DNA of 43,012 nt from a virus: IMG/VR virus record IMGVR_UViG_3300049433_000040, positions 1 through 43,012 of that record; one strand, given 5' to 3'. Under the pieces are notes generated by a model. It was not told the origin of the DNA and did no database searches. It worked only from the letters and a program-made list of their open reading frames with translations. Below, in pieces: positions 29,501 to 37,866 of the stretch. The position numbers and the translations under genes are program-made. Each line of letters opens with the position of its first letter. The stretch's first letter is position 1.

Positions 29501-29748
29501 GGACCACCACCTCCGAAAGTATTGACGCACCTGCGGGGTTATCCTCATCCTTCCTGAATGGGCAGAACATTCCATTCGGAGTATATTATTTTGATAATAC
29601 CCCGAGCATTTTTCCGGCTACCGTCCCCGTGAGATTTGCGACGATAGCCATTACCAAAGGGTTGCCGGCTAATAAGGTGGCGCTGCTGGCATCGATCATA
29701 CACACTTACAATACAGCCCTTAACCGATCATACTTACAAGTCCATTAA
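26581..29748 (+). CDS. Tail fibre with signal peptide and SGNH/GDSL esterase domain
   Basis: A 1055-residue protein. Residues 1-19 are a signal peptide (hydrophobic core then FFARGQA). Residues about 20-250 are fibre-like and include NNLSDLASIPLAKQNLAL, a common tail-fibre repeat, then Gly-rich linkers. Residues about 555-780 form an SGNH hydrolase: block I LDGNSIPKG with nucleophile S569, WEEVN around N653, and DGIHYTDYG with D759 and H762. The C-terminus (about 860-1055) is a beta-sandwich, lectin-like region. It probably removes acetyl groups from surface glycans while anchoring the phage. The esterase and C-terminal part is GC-richer than its flanks. A signal peptide on a fibre is unusual. 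Confidence 0.78.
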   Translation: MKKLLFISALFISFFARGQAIYNPGYTPLFTVSNKPYAMAKAGPDGGRTYKADSINFLWRPFNGITEVKSYFPASIPMFRTGQFPIVVNVGGALQSNGTFIGGTIHVYWWKQNTADSSLVEMFTDPVSTAGFLLAANNLSDLASIPLAKQNLALDLVNNTSDATKNSATVSLTNHTIDANNNTLLHIPNSALTNNSIGLNLTATGSDVSIPVTPAALGAALTINIPTGSGSARGVIQSTDFTKFNNKLDSTSMNGGDSVYDWVNGVPRLRYVIVGGSATPTLQQVLSAGSTLLGDNIIDANNHQLNIDSTSFFGISTKIIPPNYSTFVVQANQSLLRTLGGNNSTVSEVGTFADNPFGDGTTNGINLRADNGIVASRINVSERYIHLVSDSIQLTGWGSGTHLGLKVHGLAEDALGNIIEDTTTSGGGGGSTLTLGSGLTGGSYNGSTPVTTNVDTAVIAPRHNISDSLNYALLNAVNTIDYVNTLNNSFYQNDSLKTCKVLNIFIDNVLLPARDLGTGNSYWTFDGSTGAVEFNQGLLDTGSYVRILYKKLPWNTTYPLFNVVLDGNSIPKGSQTTDSTINSIYAIMSNTAGAGTPFQRIFINNQSVGNQTLDTIIGGITQPQSKISRYASTIRPLIQVGKRNILIIWEEVNQLYYGESIGRYKVKLKQYCDTARADGWEVLVVAQSGRDTTTNHGFFNTPTSGLDTYGMNLIQATDTINTWMRTAWLGFANGIIDVASIPILKEYPDSNSTYHYSFDGIHYTDYGCWLAGNFAANALLSYMNEAVPNQYYVVNNTAALSSYLTTANITNTAQIAAVTSMFSQLSQGGLWQYVDQLYPVLGDNVTSYQVNAKVPGSSTLIPINPGGGGDALTYSSSLGLTTSGNARVEVPRRDSSLRKTSYGIFIYTNLATGGGTPYLFGDGPMSGRFNGTNFDALTYNSASTFSQAMNFPPYTGVDAYYVGRNVVNREGLVRTTTSESIDAPAGLSSSFLNGQNIPFGVYYFDNTPSIFPATVPVRFATIAITKGLPANKVALLASIIHTYNTALNRSYLQVH

Positions 29749-29749
29749 C

Positions 29750-30817
29750 ATGAAGAAAAAACTCCTCCTCATATTATTATTTGTATCCTTCGGGGCCAGG
29801 GCGCAGCTGGTGCAGTCGCTCGGAAAGACAACGAACACCTATAACATGGGCGGGAAGTGGAACCTTGTATTCGATCCTCCCAATGGGGACAGTTCCTTAA
29901 GGATTCCTTCCACAGGATGGGTGAAGAGAAATGGGGGATCAGGCGGTAGCGGTTCACCAGGAGGTAGCAATGGGGATGTACAGATCAAGAGCGGGTCATC
30001 CTTCGCCGGATCTCTTCTCAATCAGACGGCGCTGAAGATGACATACTTATCTGACAGCTTTTGGGTATACAAGTCTGTTGCCAATCCAAATCAATTTCAA
30101 GGAGTGTCCTTTCAAAATAGTACCGGGGCCGATGCGGGAGGATTCAAGATTAACCATGCCACCGGAGAGAACAGGATAGGAACTTTTACGGCCGGATACA
30201 ATACAGAATTTTTCGGCGCTGGTTCGGAGGTCATGCGAATATACCCCTCCGGATTGAATATTCTCTATGCGGGACAGCACGGGGAGGCGCTCTATGTCAA
30301 TGGCCAGTTTTATGCAACTGGATTATCTGGGATCGGAATCGCCCCGGCCGGCGGAATAGCACTTTCCCTACCTGCTGGAACTGCCAGCGTAGCGCCCCTA
30401 AACATAAAAACCACTTCTGCCGCATTGACTACCGTCGCTGTTGCAGGAAATATAGAATCTTTGGTTGATAGTCTTTATTGGACGGGTAATAGTGGCGCAA
30501 GGTATAAGATTTACCCACAGGCAACATCATCTGCCGTTGTTTATACATTATTCAATGGAACGGCTAATGCTACTGTAACAAATCAAACATTCATACGTCT
30601 TGCTGATCTTACCGGGCAAGCCAATCGAACTATTACATTGCCTTCCGGGATAACCGATTTGATAGTAAAAAGCCTGAACACTTCCGGATTTACTTGGACA
30701 TTCGCAGGGGCGACAGTTTTAGACTTTGGGGATAATGCAGTGACTACGCTAAATAATTCAACTCCTACGACTTATCATCTGAAATGGGATGGATCGTCGT
30801 ATAATATCGTAAATTGA
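29750..30817 (+). CDS. Secreted tail-fibre-like protein
   Basis: A 355-residue protein with a signal peptide (MKKKLLLILLFVSFGARAQ). An early strand-rich segment is followed by a Gly/Ser linker (GGSGGSGSPGGS, about 63-75) and a fibre-like middle (GADAGGFKINHATGENRIG). The C-terminal beta domain, about 90 residues, contains LTGQANRTITLPSG and ends in HLKWDGSSYNIVN. The same kind of C-terminal domain, with NRTITLQTP, appears in the next gene, suggesting duplication or shared trimerisation/attachment tips. It starts one base after the preceding stop. The receptor is unknown. Its first two-thirds shares the GC-rich bias of the esterase region. Confidence 0.65.
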   Translation: MKKKLLLILLFVSFGARAQLVQSLGKTTNTYNMGGKWNLVFDPPNGDSSLRIPSTGWVKRNGGSGGSGSPGGSNGDVQIKSGSSFAGSLLNQTALKMTYLSDSFWVYKSVANPNQFQGVSFQNSTGADAGGFKINHATGENRIGTFTAGYNTEFFGAGSEVMRIYPSGLNILYAGQHGEALYVNGQFYATGLSGIGIAPAGGIALSLPAGTASVAPLNIKTTSAALTTVAVAGNIESLVDSLYWTGNSGARYKIYPQATSSAVVYTLFNGTANATVTNQTFIRLADLTGQANRTITLPSGITDLIVKSLNTSGFTWTFAGATVLDFGDNAVTTLNNSTPTTYHLKWDGSSYNIVN

Positions 30818-30818
30818 T

Positions 30819-32903
30819 ATGAAAAAAACATTAACTGTATTATTGATCTTAGCTTCTTTTGTTGCTAAGTCTCAGGTAGGAGGAGTTCTTCCGCCTCTTC
30901 AGCAATCTCCATCAGCCATTATAAATTTATTAGGGAAAGATACCGGCACTCATTACACATATAGATTTGGATTTCTTGCCATAGATACAACATCCGTTCA
31001 TGCTATTCAGAGAACGGGAAGACCGGTGATTTTAGTTTACGACACCATAGGCCCTAATATTAAAGTAGTAGATGTTATCGGTAATTTGCTATCTGGAAAT
31101 AATAAGTTTACGGGATTAGATTCTATCTCTCCATTTATAGCAGTTGGGGCTTCTTCATCAAATCAAGGATTATTAGTTCAACCAGCTTTTTCAATGGCCC
31201 TAAATTCATCTGCCAATGGTTTAAGAGATAACCCTTCCTATGTAGCTACGGTTAATGTGTCTTCTATTACAGGATTTAATATAGATATGAGCAATCAGAT
31301 CACCGGCACAACTGGTATTTATGCAGGAGGATCTTTTACAGGAAGATTTAATTCATCTGGCAACACATCTACTGGTTTTGGATTCAAGGCAGCATGGACG
31401 GGGAATAACACTGGTGGTTGTACTAATTGTTATGGCTTATGGATCGGATCTCCATCTATGACCAGTTCATCCTATATAACGAATAACACAGGCATTTTAA
31501 TAGACCCTCAAAAAACAAGTGGAGTGGGTAATGCGTATGCTATTAGAGCACCTGGACGAGATACCACCCAATGGGGAGGTCCAATGGAAATAGGGCCGGG
31601 AATGATTACGCTTAGAAAAAATTCCGAACTTATTATAAATGATACAACTGGTCATAAAGGGATATTGATACCCAGACATACTACGGCAGAAATAGCAGCT
31701 ATAACAACGCCCATAGCGAATGGGTTGCTTATGATCAATACAGACTCCATGGCCCGTGGTGGGTTCATGTATTATGATTCGGTGGCTAATACTTGGAGAA
31801 ACGTTGGTGACAGGAATGGCGGAGGAAGCGGAGGTGCCGTTAATTCTGTAGCTAATTCAGATGGAACGTTAACTATTTCTCCAACAACAGGAACCGTGGT
31901 AGCATCGTTAGCTCTGGGTCATGCTAATACTTGGACCGGGAAACAAACACAACCGGCCCCTATATTTACAGGAACTACAAGTGCTGGGGCTAACGATAGT
32001 GTGGCCACAATTGACCCAGCTACAGGACAAGTACATTGGAGATCTGGAACATTCAATCTTAATTTTTCAAACGGCCTCAATGCTCCTACAGGTGATAGTG
32101 TATATTGGGGAGGAACTTTAATTCAAAATACAAATATTGCTGGGTCTGGATTCCAACTTGATTTAGGCACATCTGGCAGCCATTTGGCTAGGCTTGAATC
32201 TTATGCAGATACTATCGCATTAAGAGGATCTGTTGGCTTTGGGTGGACTACTGCTACTGATGCTAATTATACGGCAGCTAACGAAGGCGTTTTATACACG
32301 TTGCCACTCATTACTGCCAATAGAACTATAACTTTACAAACTCCTCCGCTGGCCGCCAGAATAATGGTTTTTTCTAATAGAAATACATCTACTTCTTTTT
32401 CATGGAGTTTTTCGACTACTGTAATAAATCCAGATGCCAGTACACTTTCAACTTTGCTGAATGGATATACTTATGTCTTGCAGTATAACCCTGGGATAAG
32501 CGGATGGATTGTAATAAGCAGAACATCCAGTTCTTTAAATGGAATTGTTGCCTCGGCTGATCTTACTGCCCAAACTACCGCATCAACGATAACGTCCTAT
32601 GCTGCTCCCGGCAGCGGAAGTTTCAATACATATAGAGTGGGCGGATATTTAACCGTAACAGCCGTATCGCTAGATGTTATTCAATTGCAAGTATCTTATA
32701 CGGACGAAACAAGTACTTCGAGAACTCAAAGTTTTTTTGTACAAGGAGCGACCACTGGAATTTCTGCAACGGGGGCGAACGGATATTCTCCAATGGACAT
32801 TAGAGTCAAACAAGGAACTACGATTACGGTATCTACTGTTCTGACAACTGGCACAGGAAGTATTACTTATGATGCTGGTTCTTCCATAACTCAATTATAT
32901 TAA
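30819..32903 (+). CDS. Secreted tail-fibre-like protein, second copy type
   Basis: A 694-residue protein with a signal peptide (MKKTLTVLLILASFVAKSQ). The body is beta-rich with Thr/Ser/Asn/Gly repeats. A segment typical of Bacteroidota tail fibres, KGILIPRHTTAEIAAITTP with YYDSVANTWRNVGD, lies near residues 275-330. A Gly-rich linker follows, then a beta domain with NRTITLQTPP like that of the preceding gene, then a unique C-terminal domain of about 125 residues (from about 570) ending SITQLY. It lies one base after the previous stop and overlaps the next gene by TAATG. It probably forms an adhesive fibre; the export signal is puzzling. Confidence 0.66.
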   Translation: MKKTLTVLLILASFVAKSQVGGVLPPLQQSPSAIINLLGKDTGTHYTYRFGFLAIDTTSVHAIQRTGRPVILVYDTIGPNIKVVDVIGNLLSGNNKFTGLDSISPFIAVGASSSNQGLLVQPAFSMALNSSANGLRDNPSYVATVNVSSITGFNIDMSNQITGTTGIYAGGSFTGRFNSSGNTSTGFGFKAAWTGNNTGGCTNCYGLWIGSPSMTSSSYITNNTGILIDPQKTSGVGNAYAIRAPGRDTTQWGGPMEIGPGMITLRKNSELIINDTTGHKGILIPRHTTAEIAAITTPIANGLLMINTDSMARGGFMYYDSVANTWRNVGDRNGGGSGGAVNSVANSDGTLTISPTTGTVVASLALGHANTWTGKQTQPAPIFTGTTSAGANDSVATIDPATGQVHWRSGTFNLNFSNGLNAPTGDSVYWGGTLIQNTNIAGSGFQLDLGTSGSHLARLESYADTIALRGSVGFGWTTATDANYTAANEGVLYTLPLITANRTITLQTPPLAARIMVFSNRNTSTSFSWSFSTTVINPDASTLSTLLNGYTYVLQYNPGISGWIVISRTSSSLNGIVASADLTAQTTASTITSYAAPGSGSFNTYRVGGYLTVTAVSLDVIQLQVSYTDETSTSRTQSFFVQGATTGISATGANGYSPMDIRVKQGTTITVSTVLTTGTGSITYDAGSSITQLY

Positions 32904-34882
32904 TGAAAACCGTATTAACTATAATTTTTACCATTTTTTCATTTTGTTCTTTTGGGGCTAAATATTATTTCGCCAATGCGGGGAGTGATGCTGGTGCCGG
33001 AACTATCGGGTCTCCTTGGCAGACAATTACAAAATTCAATGCCTTATTTCCGACATTGAACCCTGGGGATTCTGTACTTTTCAATGGAGGGGATAAGTTT
33101 CTTGGAGCGCCCAGACTAACCGCTTCTGGGTTATCTGGAAATTCGATTGTAGTTACTTCCTATGGAACGGGGATGCCTATATGGAGTGGTTTTTATACTT
33201 TTTCGGGGTTTACGCTGGTATCCGGAAATGTATACGAAGCTACTTGTGTCGGGTGTGCCGTTACGGTAAATATGGTTCGGGTAAATGGATCGAATCAATA
33301 TCAAGGACGGTATCCCGATATCACCAATGGGCAGGCGGGGTATCTATATCAAACTGCTGCCACATCCACTTCAATAACAGGGCCGACATTATCTACCGAT
33401 ACCAATTGGACCGGTGCAAATTTAGCCACAAGAAATAATGACTTCTCCATTGAAACACATACGATCACTAATCACGTTGGAGGTGTAATAAGCGTTGCTG
33501 GATTCGTGTCTACTCCGGTTGTAGGGTATGGATATTTTATGCAAAATGATCCGCGAACATTGACGTTGTTCGGTGAATGGTATTGGAAGAATAGCACCAG
33601 TAAGATGCAAGTGTACATGCCGGGAGGATTGGGGAGCAATACGATTGAAGCGGCAACTGTTGATACCATTGTTGTCATAACGGGATCTTATGTAACATTG
33701 AAAGGAATAAAGATAGAAGGAGCCAATAAGATGGGGGTATCCTTTATTTCAAATGTCAATAATGATTCTATTATCAATTGCAATATTCAGTTTTGCGGAA
33801 TCAACGGGATCGATATCAAAAGTGCCTCTTCCACGGTTCTTTCCAATTGCACATTCGCTAATACACCTATTCGTTATGCCAATAATATGGGATTCAATTG
33901 CATCTATCCTTGCGAAGTCCACGATTCAAAAATTAATGGAGATTCAATAGAATACTGTGCAGACATTCCAGGTATGGGGGCAACAGGTAGTGGGACTTAT
34001 GGCGGTCTAACGATCTTTGGTATTCGTGATTCTATTTACAATAATAATTTTTTTCATATCGGAGGTGCCGCAACCACTCAATACGGCGGTTCTCCAAATA
34101 TATACTATCGCAATCACGTAGATTCATTTAATCTTCATTTATGTGATGGAGGAGGTATTTATATTAGTGTACATGATGGAGGGCCAGATTCACTGATTGA
34201 GAATATAGTGTCTCATGGGATAGGTCAGCATTTTGGGACTACACACACGGTCAATGCTTTCGCTCATGGATATTACTTGGATAGCAGAGCCAGTAATATA
34301 ATTGTCCTTAGAAATACTGCCGACAGTTGTTCCGGCTCCGGAATTTTCTTACATTCGGCAAAGCAGTGCAAGGTAATGTATAATAATTTTTATAGTAATG
34401 GTACATCTGGGGTGAACTTGGATACATCTCCTGGAGACTCCATCCGCAACGATACAATTATGTATAACAACATGGTTGCCACAAATATCACTCAATTAGC
34501 TGGATACTACGTAGCCAACGGTTCGTCCAACGATGTAGCTAAAGCTGGTAGGCTGGACAGCAATGTAATATCGAATGCCTTGGATGAAACTAGTGTCATA
34601 GAGACATTTACTCCGGGCCATCAGTTTATGAGTTTGGCCACATGGAAGACATTGTATAGCTTAGATTTGCATAGCAAAATATCTCCGGTTGCATTAAGCA
34701 ATGCCGGGCAATTTCTATTCTTTTCTAATCCAACCAATTCAAATCAAACTTTTGTGGCACCCAGATCATACTATACTCCTAATCGAGTATCAGTCGGGCA
34801 GGGTAATCTTGTATTAACCCCTTATCAATCTGTAATTCTATACCAACAACCCAATCTTATACCTTTATTCCCTTTCAAATAA
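32903..34882 (+). CDS. Secreted right-handed beta-helix protein (tailspike/depolymerase-like)
   Basis: A 659-residue protein with a signal peptide (TVLTIIFTIFSFCSFGAK), then YYFANAGSDAGAGTIGSPWQTITKF, the classic opening of right-handed parallel beta-helix proteins. Repeated rungs follow (SIINCNIQFCGINGIDIKSA, VLSNCTFANTP, YNNNFFHIGG, VMYNNFYSNGTSG), with Asn/Cys ladders typical of pectate-lyase-like folds. Several phage tailspikes and polysaccharide lyases share this fold, so a glycan-degrading role is likely, but I cannot identify catalytic residues. The C-terminus (about 590-659) is a small beta domain. Its stop falls in the sequence ATAA, within which the next gene appears to begin. Confidence 0.76.
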   Translation: MKTVLTIIFTIFSFCSFGAKYYFANAGSDAGAGTIGSPWQTITKFNALFPTLNPGDSVLFNGGDKFLGAPRLTASGLSGNSIVVTSYGTGMPIWSGFYTFSGFTLVSGNVYEATCVGCAVTVNMVRVNGSNQYQGRYPDITNGQAGYLYQTAATSTSITGPTLSTDTNWTGANLATRNNDFSIETHTITNHVGGVISVAGFVSTPVVGYGYFMQNDPRTLTLFGEWYWKNSTSKMQVYMPGGLGSNTIEAATVDTIVVITGSYVTLKGIKIEGANKMGVSFISNVNNDSIINCNIQFCGINGIDIKSASSTVLSNCTFANTPIRYANNMGFNCIYPCEVHDSKINGDSIEYCADIPGMGATGSGTYGGLTIFGIRDSIYNNNFFHIGGAATTQYGGSPNIYYRNHVDSFNLHLCDGGGIYISVHDGGPDSLIENIVSHGIGQHFGTTHTVNAFAHGYYLDSRASNIIVLRNTADSCSGSGIFLHSAKQCKVMYNNFYSNGTSGVNLDTSPGDSIRNDTIMYNNMVATNITQLAGYYVANGSSNDVAKAGRLDSNVISNALDETSVIETFTPGHQFMSLATWKTLYSLDLHSKISPVALSNAGQFLFFSNPTNSNQTFVAPRSYYTPNRVSVGQGNLVLTPYQSVILYQQPNLIPLFPFK

Positions 34883-36609
34883 AAAATCTACTTACCATAT
34901 TATTATTTTTACCTGTTCTTTGTTTTGGCCAAGGGCCGTATAACTGGACCGTTGCGAATGGAGAATATACTGTTCCCGCCATTGACTCGGTTGGGAATTA
35001 TATGTGCTTTTCCGCCAATTTAAGTCTAACCGGCAGGGGAGGTGCCGGAACATCAGGCATACCCGCAAAGGTAACTGGCACCGGAACTACATTTGTTTTT
35101 GTGAGCAGCACGTTACATGGAGGTCAGGCGATTGATGCCAGCGGAAACGTTTGGGTAAATGGTGGAGGTGATCAGGGTCAATTAGGAGTAGGTGATTTAG
35201 CTGGCAGAAGTTCACTTACGAAAATACTTACAGATTCCCGAGGACTTGCCTTCACAAATATTATCATCGTTCAGGGGTCTTATATACAGATAGGAGGTAC
35301 GGGGGCTGAAGGTAATTACTATGTGAAGCAGGGAATTTCCAGCGATAGTATTTTTTATTCTGGTTGGCGCGTATTTGGTATGGGTGGGGATGGATTCACT
35401 GGCTCGGATACTTTAATGCGACCTACCCTTATGTTCGGATTAGCTTCCGGTAAGAGGGTGGTACAAATGTTCGCCGGAGTAGTTGCGGGATATCGGCAAA
35501 ATGATGGCAAAGTATTTTCGTGGGGTGCTAATGGGACCGTATCTTATCTTGGACGCCCGGTATCAGGATCTAATTACGCTACTCCGATACAAATTACTTA
35601 TCCGGGAGCAGATTCGATAACACAAGTTGTCGGCGGCGCGGCTCCGGGGATATTGTCACTTGGCAAGACTGGGAAACTTTATGGCACAAGCAATTATGCT
35701 GGGTATATGGGAAATAAGGGAAATCCTTCATATAGTTCGCCAACTGATTTAACAGATAGTGTAGAAACTTATATATTCAATGCCACTGGCAGTACCAGCA
35801 TCATGACAATAGGAGCCACTTCGACAGGATTTTATGCGATTGCTAACGATAGTACCCTACATTATTTTGGCGATCTTTCAATGGGTGGTGGTGGAAATGG
35901 GGTGGCATCCAATTTAGCATCTCCTGGCGGCGGCTCTACTCCGTGGTTCATAGATCCTTCAGGAGTGCTATTATTACCTCAAACGCATCCCGTCCAGATA
36001 AGTAAACAGCATAATTTCTACGGGCTATCAACCGGAGTAAATTTTGCTTTTGCGGAATATATAACGGGATACGATGGCCTTTATTCCTGCGGTAGAAATA
36101 AAGGAGGTGTTATCCCTAATGGCGTAATTGAATGCCCGGGCGACGGGGGCGATTTATCTTCATTTTACCCAGACTCCTGGGACGTTATTTATCTAATTAA
36201 AGTTGATCCATATGGTGTAAGCGCAGCTATACCGCAAGGTTGTGCAGGATGCGTTTCGGGAGCGGTTACAGCCAATTGCCACGCATGCGGCCCAACCTCT
36301 GGGCTTACTTGCAATGCAGGTGGCAATCGGACAATAAATGCCAATAATATTGTGTTAGATGGAACTGGTTCTACTTCTTCGGGAACCATAGTTTCCTATG
36401 TTTGGACACAGATTTCAGGAAATGCCGCCACCATTGTATTGCCTTCCGCATCAAAAGCAACTATTTTGGGCTTAACGCCTGGGGTTCATGTTTTTAATTT
36501 GAAGATAACAGACAATGGTACTTTAACGGCAAATCAAAATGTAACAATAACAGTAAATTCATCGAATACCATATCTATTCCCACAGGAAGTAAAATTATT
36601 GCCCATTAA
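34879..36609 (+). CDS. Secreted RCC1-type propeller protein; apparent ATA start
   Basis: The first in-frame ATG is at 35002, but the frame is open upstream. From 34879 it reads ATA-KNLLTILLFLPVLCFGQG, a complete signal peptide overlapping the previous stop. I therefore place the start at the ATA (34879), giving about 576 residues. The body has at least five RCC1-like blades (AIDASGNVWVNGGGDQGQLG, KVFSWGANGTVSYLG, GKLYGTSNYAGYMG, LHYFGDLSMGGG, GLYSCGRNKGG), predicting a beta-propeller for binding. The last 100 residues are a PKD/REJ-like Ig domain (VLDGTGSTSSGTIVSYVWTQ). It is probably a receptor-binding or host-surface protein. The start codon is uncertain: ATG may have mutated to ATA or been misread. 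Confidence 0.68.
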   Translation: MKNLLTILLFLPVLCFGQGPYNWTVANGEYTVPAIDSVGNYMCFSANLSLTGRGGAGTSGIPAKVTGTGTTFVFVSSTLHGGQAIDASGNVWVNGGGDQGQLGVGDLAGRSSLTKILTDSRGLAFTNIIIVQGSYIQIGGTGAEGNYYVKQGISSDSIFYSGWRVFGMGGDGFTGSDTLMRPTLMFGLASGKRVVQMFAGVVAGYRQNDGKVFSWGANGTVSYLGRPVSGSNYATPIQITYPGADSITQVVGGAAPGILSLGKTGKLYGTSNYAGYMGNKGNPSYSSPTDLTDSVETYIFNATGSTSIMTIGATSTGFYAIANDSTLHYFGDLSMGGGGNGVASNLASPGGGSTPWFIDPSGVLLLPQTHPVQISKQHNFYGLSTGVNFAFAEYITGYDGLYSCGRNKGGVIPNGVIECPGDGGDLSSFYPDSWDVIYLIKVDPYGVSAAIPQGCAGCVSGAVTANCHACGPTSGLTCNAGGNRTINANNIVLDGTGSTSSGTIVSYVWTQISGNAATIVLPSASKATILGLTPGVHVFNLKITDNGTLTANQNVTITVNSSNTISIPTGSKIIAH

Positions 36610-36620
36610 AATAAGTTTAT

Positions 36621-37421
36621 ATGTCTACAATAACAACAAAAAAGCTTGGAGCAACCGGCTTAAATATGATGGAGTATTTGCCGGCTGGGTACGATAAATC
36701 AAAGCAATACCCATGTCTTATATTTCTACCCGGTGCCGGAGAAATTGGCACAAATGCAGCGCTGCTGACTATTCACGGGCCGTTTCTATATCTGAAACAA
36801 GGGGTGGATATTGGGCTGGATATTATTATCTTGGCGATACAAAACATAAACCCCAACCCGCGTCCCTCGGAAATACAACAGTATGTAACAGTCGCAAGGA
36901 GCCTGTATAATATCAGTGTTATTATAGGTACAGGCTTGTCGAGAGGCGGTCAGGATTGGGCGTGGTTCGCTAATAATAGCGAAAATCAATTACAGGAATT
37001 GGCCGGATTGGTTCTTTTTAGTTCTCAGGGAACAGTTTCGGATATGCCCAGTATTCCAGGAACCTATACCCCCTCCCTGTTCTTAAAAAACAAAGTGTTT
37101 TACTGGCAAGGATGTGGGACTATGGATTCTTTTTACTCCGCAAGGAAAGCCGAATATCAAGCATTGAATAACATAGCTCCGGAATTGTGTGCATGGACCG
37201 AATGGGCTGGCGCTGGCCATGGAGATCCAGTATGGTCGGATGGATATAATCCAACATGGACAAAAAATGTATTAGGCAAATCCATCTACCAATTTGCTGT
37301 ATCCTTGGCAATTGGTGCTGTTGTAATACCCCCTCCGGTTGTTATTCCCCCTCCTGTAGTTAAAACAATTAAATCAATAACTGTTAATTATACGGACGGA
37401 AGTTCTATAACTTTACCTTAA
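36621..37421 (+). CDS. Alpha/beta hydrolase (esterase-like)
   Basis: A 266-residue protein with an alpha/beta-hydrolase layout. It has an oxyanion strand-loop (CLIFLPGAGEIG, about 32-43) and a nucleophile elbow (GTGLSRGGQ) with S107. The candidate acid is D169 in GCGTMDSF, and the His is H200 in AGAGHGDPVW. It resembles PHB-depolymerase/dienelactone-hydrolase-type esterases. No signal peptide is seen, unlike its upstream neighbours. The tail is Pro-rich (IPPPVVIPPPVV) followed by a small strand-rich end. At the end of the fibre cassette it may deacylate host surface polymers as a second enzyme beside the SGNH fibre, attached by its Pro-rich tail. It overlaps the next gene as TAATG. Confidence 0.72.
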   Translation: MSTITTKKLGATGLNMMEYLPAGYDKSKQYPCLIFLPGAGEIGTNAALLTIHGPFLYLKQGVDIGLDIIILAIQNINPNPRPSEIQQYVTVARSLYNISVIIGTGLSRGGQDWAWFANNSENQLQELAGLVLFSSQGTVSDMPSIPGTYTPSLFLKNKVFYWQGCGTMDSFYSARKAEYQALNNIAPELCAWTEWAGAGHGDPVWSDGYNPTWTKNVLGKSIYQFAVSLAIGAVVIPPPVVIPPPVVKTIKSITVNYTDGSSITLP

Positions 37422-37693
37422 TGGCAGAACAAGAAAAACCATTATCGCCAACGACAACCGAGCAGGAAGACATTACAACAGCAGGGCAACGGCGCATAAA
37501 TTTGATTTGGGAATACACGCAGGCAATCATAGCCGTTATTATAACCGTATCTAATGTTTATTGTGCCATAAATAAAATATCTAGCGAAGCATTAACGAAT
37601 GCGTTCTTTTTAATCGTGTCTATGTACTTCGTTCGAACCAATCACAAACTCATTGGAGGAACAGGATTTAAACCATTTGGGCAAACAAGATAA
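37421..37693 (+). CDS. Small membrane protein, holin candidate
   Basis: A 90-residue protein with a polar, acidic N-terminus (first 28 residues) and two hydrophobic helices, about 33-51 (AIIAVIITVSNVYCAI) and 58-76 (FFLIVSMYFV), with a basic tail. Two helices plus charged ends fit class II holins. It opens the lysis region, sharing TAATG with the hydrolase gene. Several other membrane proteins follow, so which one is the holin cannot be decided from sequence alone. Confidence 0.6.
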   Translation: MAEQEKPLSPTTTEQEDITTAGQRRINLIWEYTQAIIAVIITVSNVYCAINKISSEALTNAFFLIVSMYFVRTNHKLIGGTGFKPFGQTR

Positions 37694-37704
37694 AAAATAA
37701 AAAT

Positions 37705-37866
37705 ATGCCAACAAAACCCCTTACAACACTTGAAAAAATTGAATTAATCCAAAAATTGACGGCTGAAATAAAGGCTGATTGGGTAGGTGGGAAGATTCCT
37801 GAAAAGGCATTCGATGATACTGGTGGTTCAAATCCAAGTGGTCCTGGTCAGCCAGGTAAACCATGA
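37705..37866 (+). CDS. Small soluble protein of 53 aa
   Basis: A short ORF with an ATG 11 bases after the previous stop. The N-terminal amphipathic helix (LEKIELIQKLTAEIKADW) is followed by a flexible Gly/Pro/Ser tail (GGSNPSGPGQPGKP). Its stop overlaps the next start as ATGA, the same coupling used by the real genes here, which is the main support that it is translated. No function is recognised. The A-rich upstream AAAAATAAAAAT suits Bacteroidota initiation. Confidence 0.6.
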   Translation: MPTKPLTTLEKIELIQKLTAEIKADWVGGKIPEKAFDDTGGSNPSGPGQPGKP

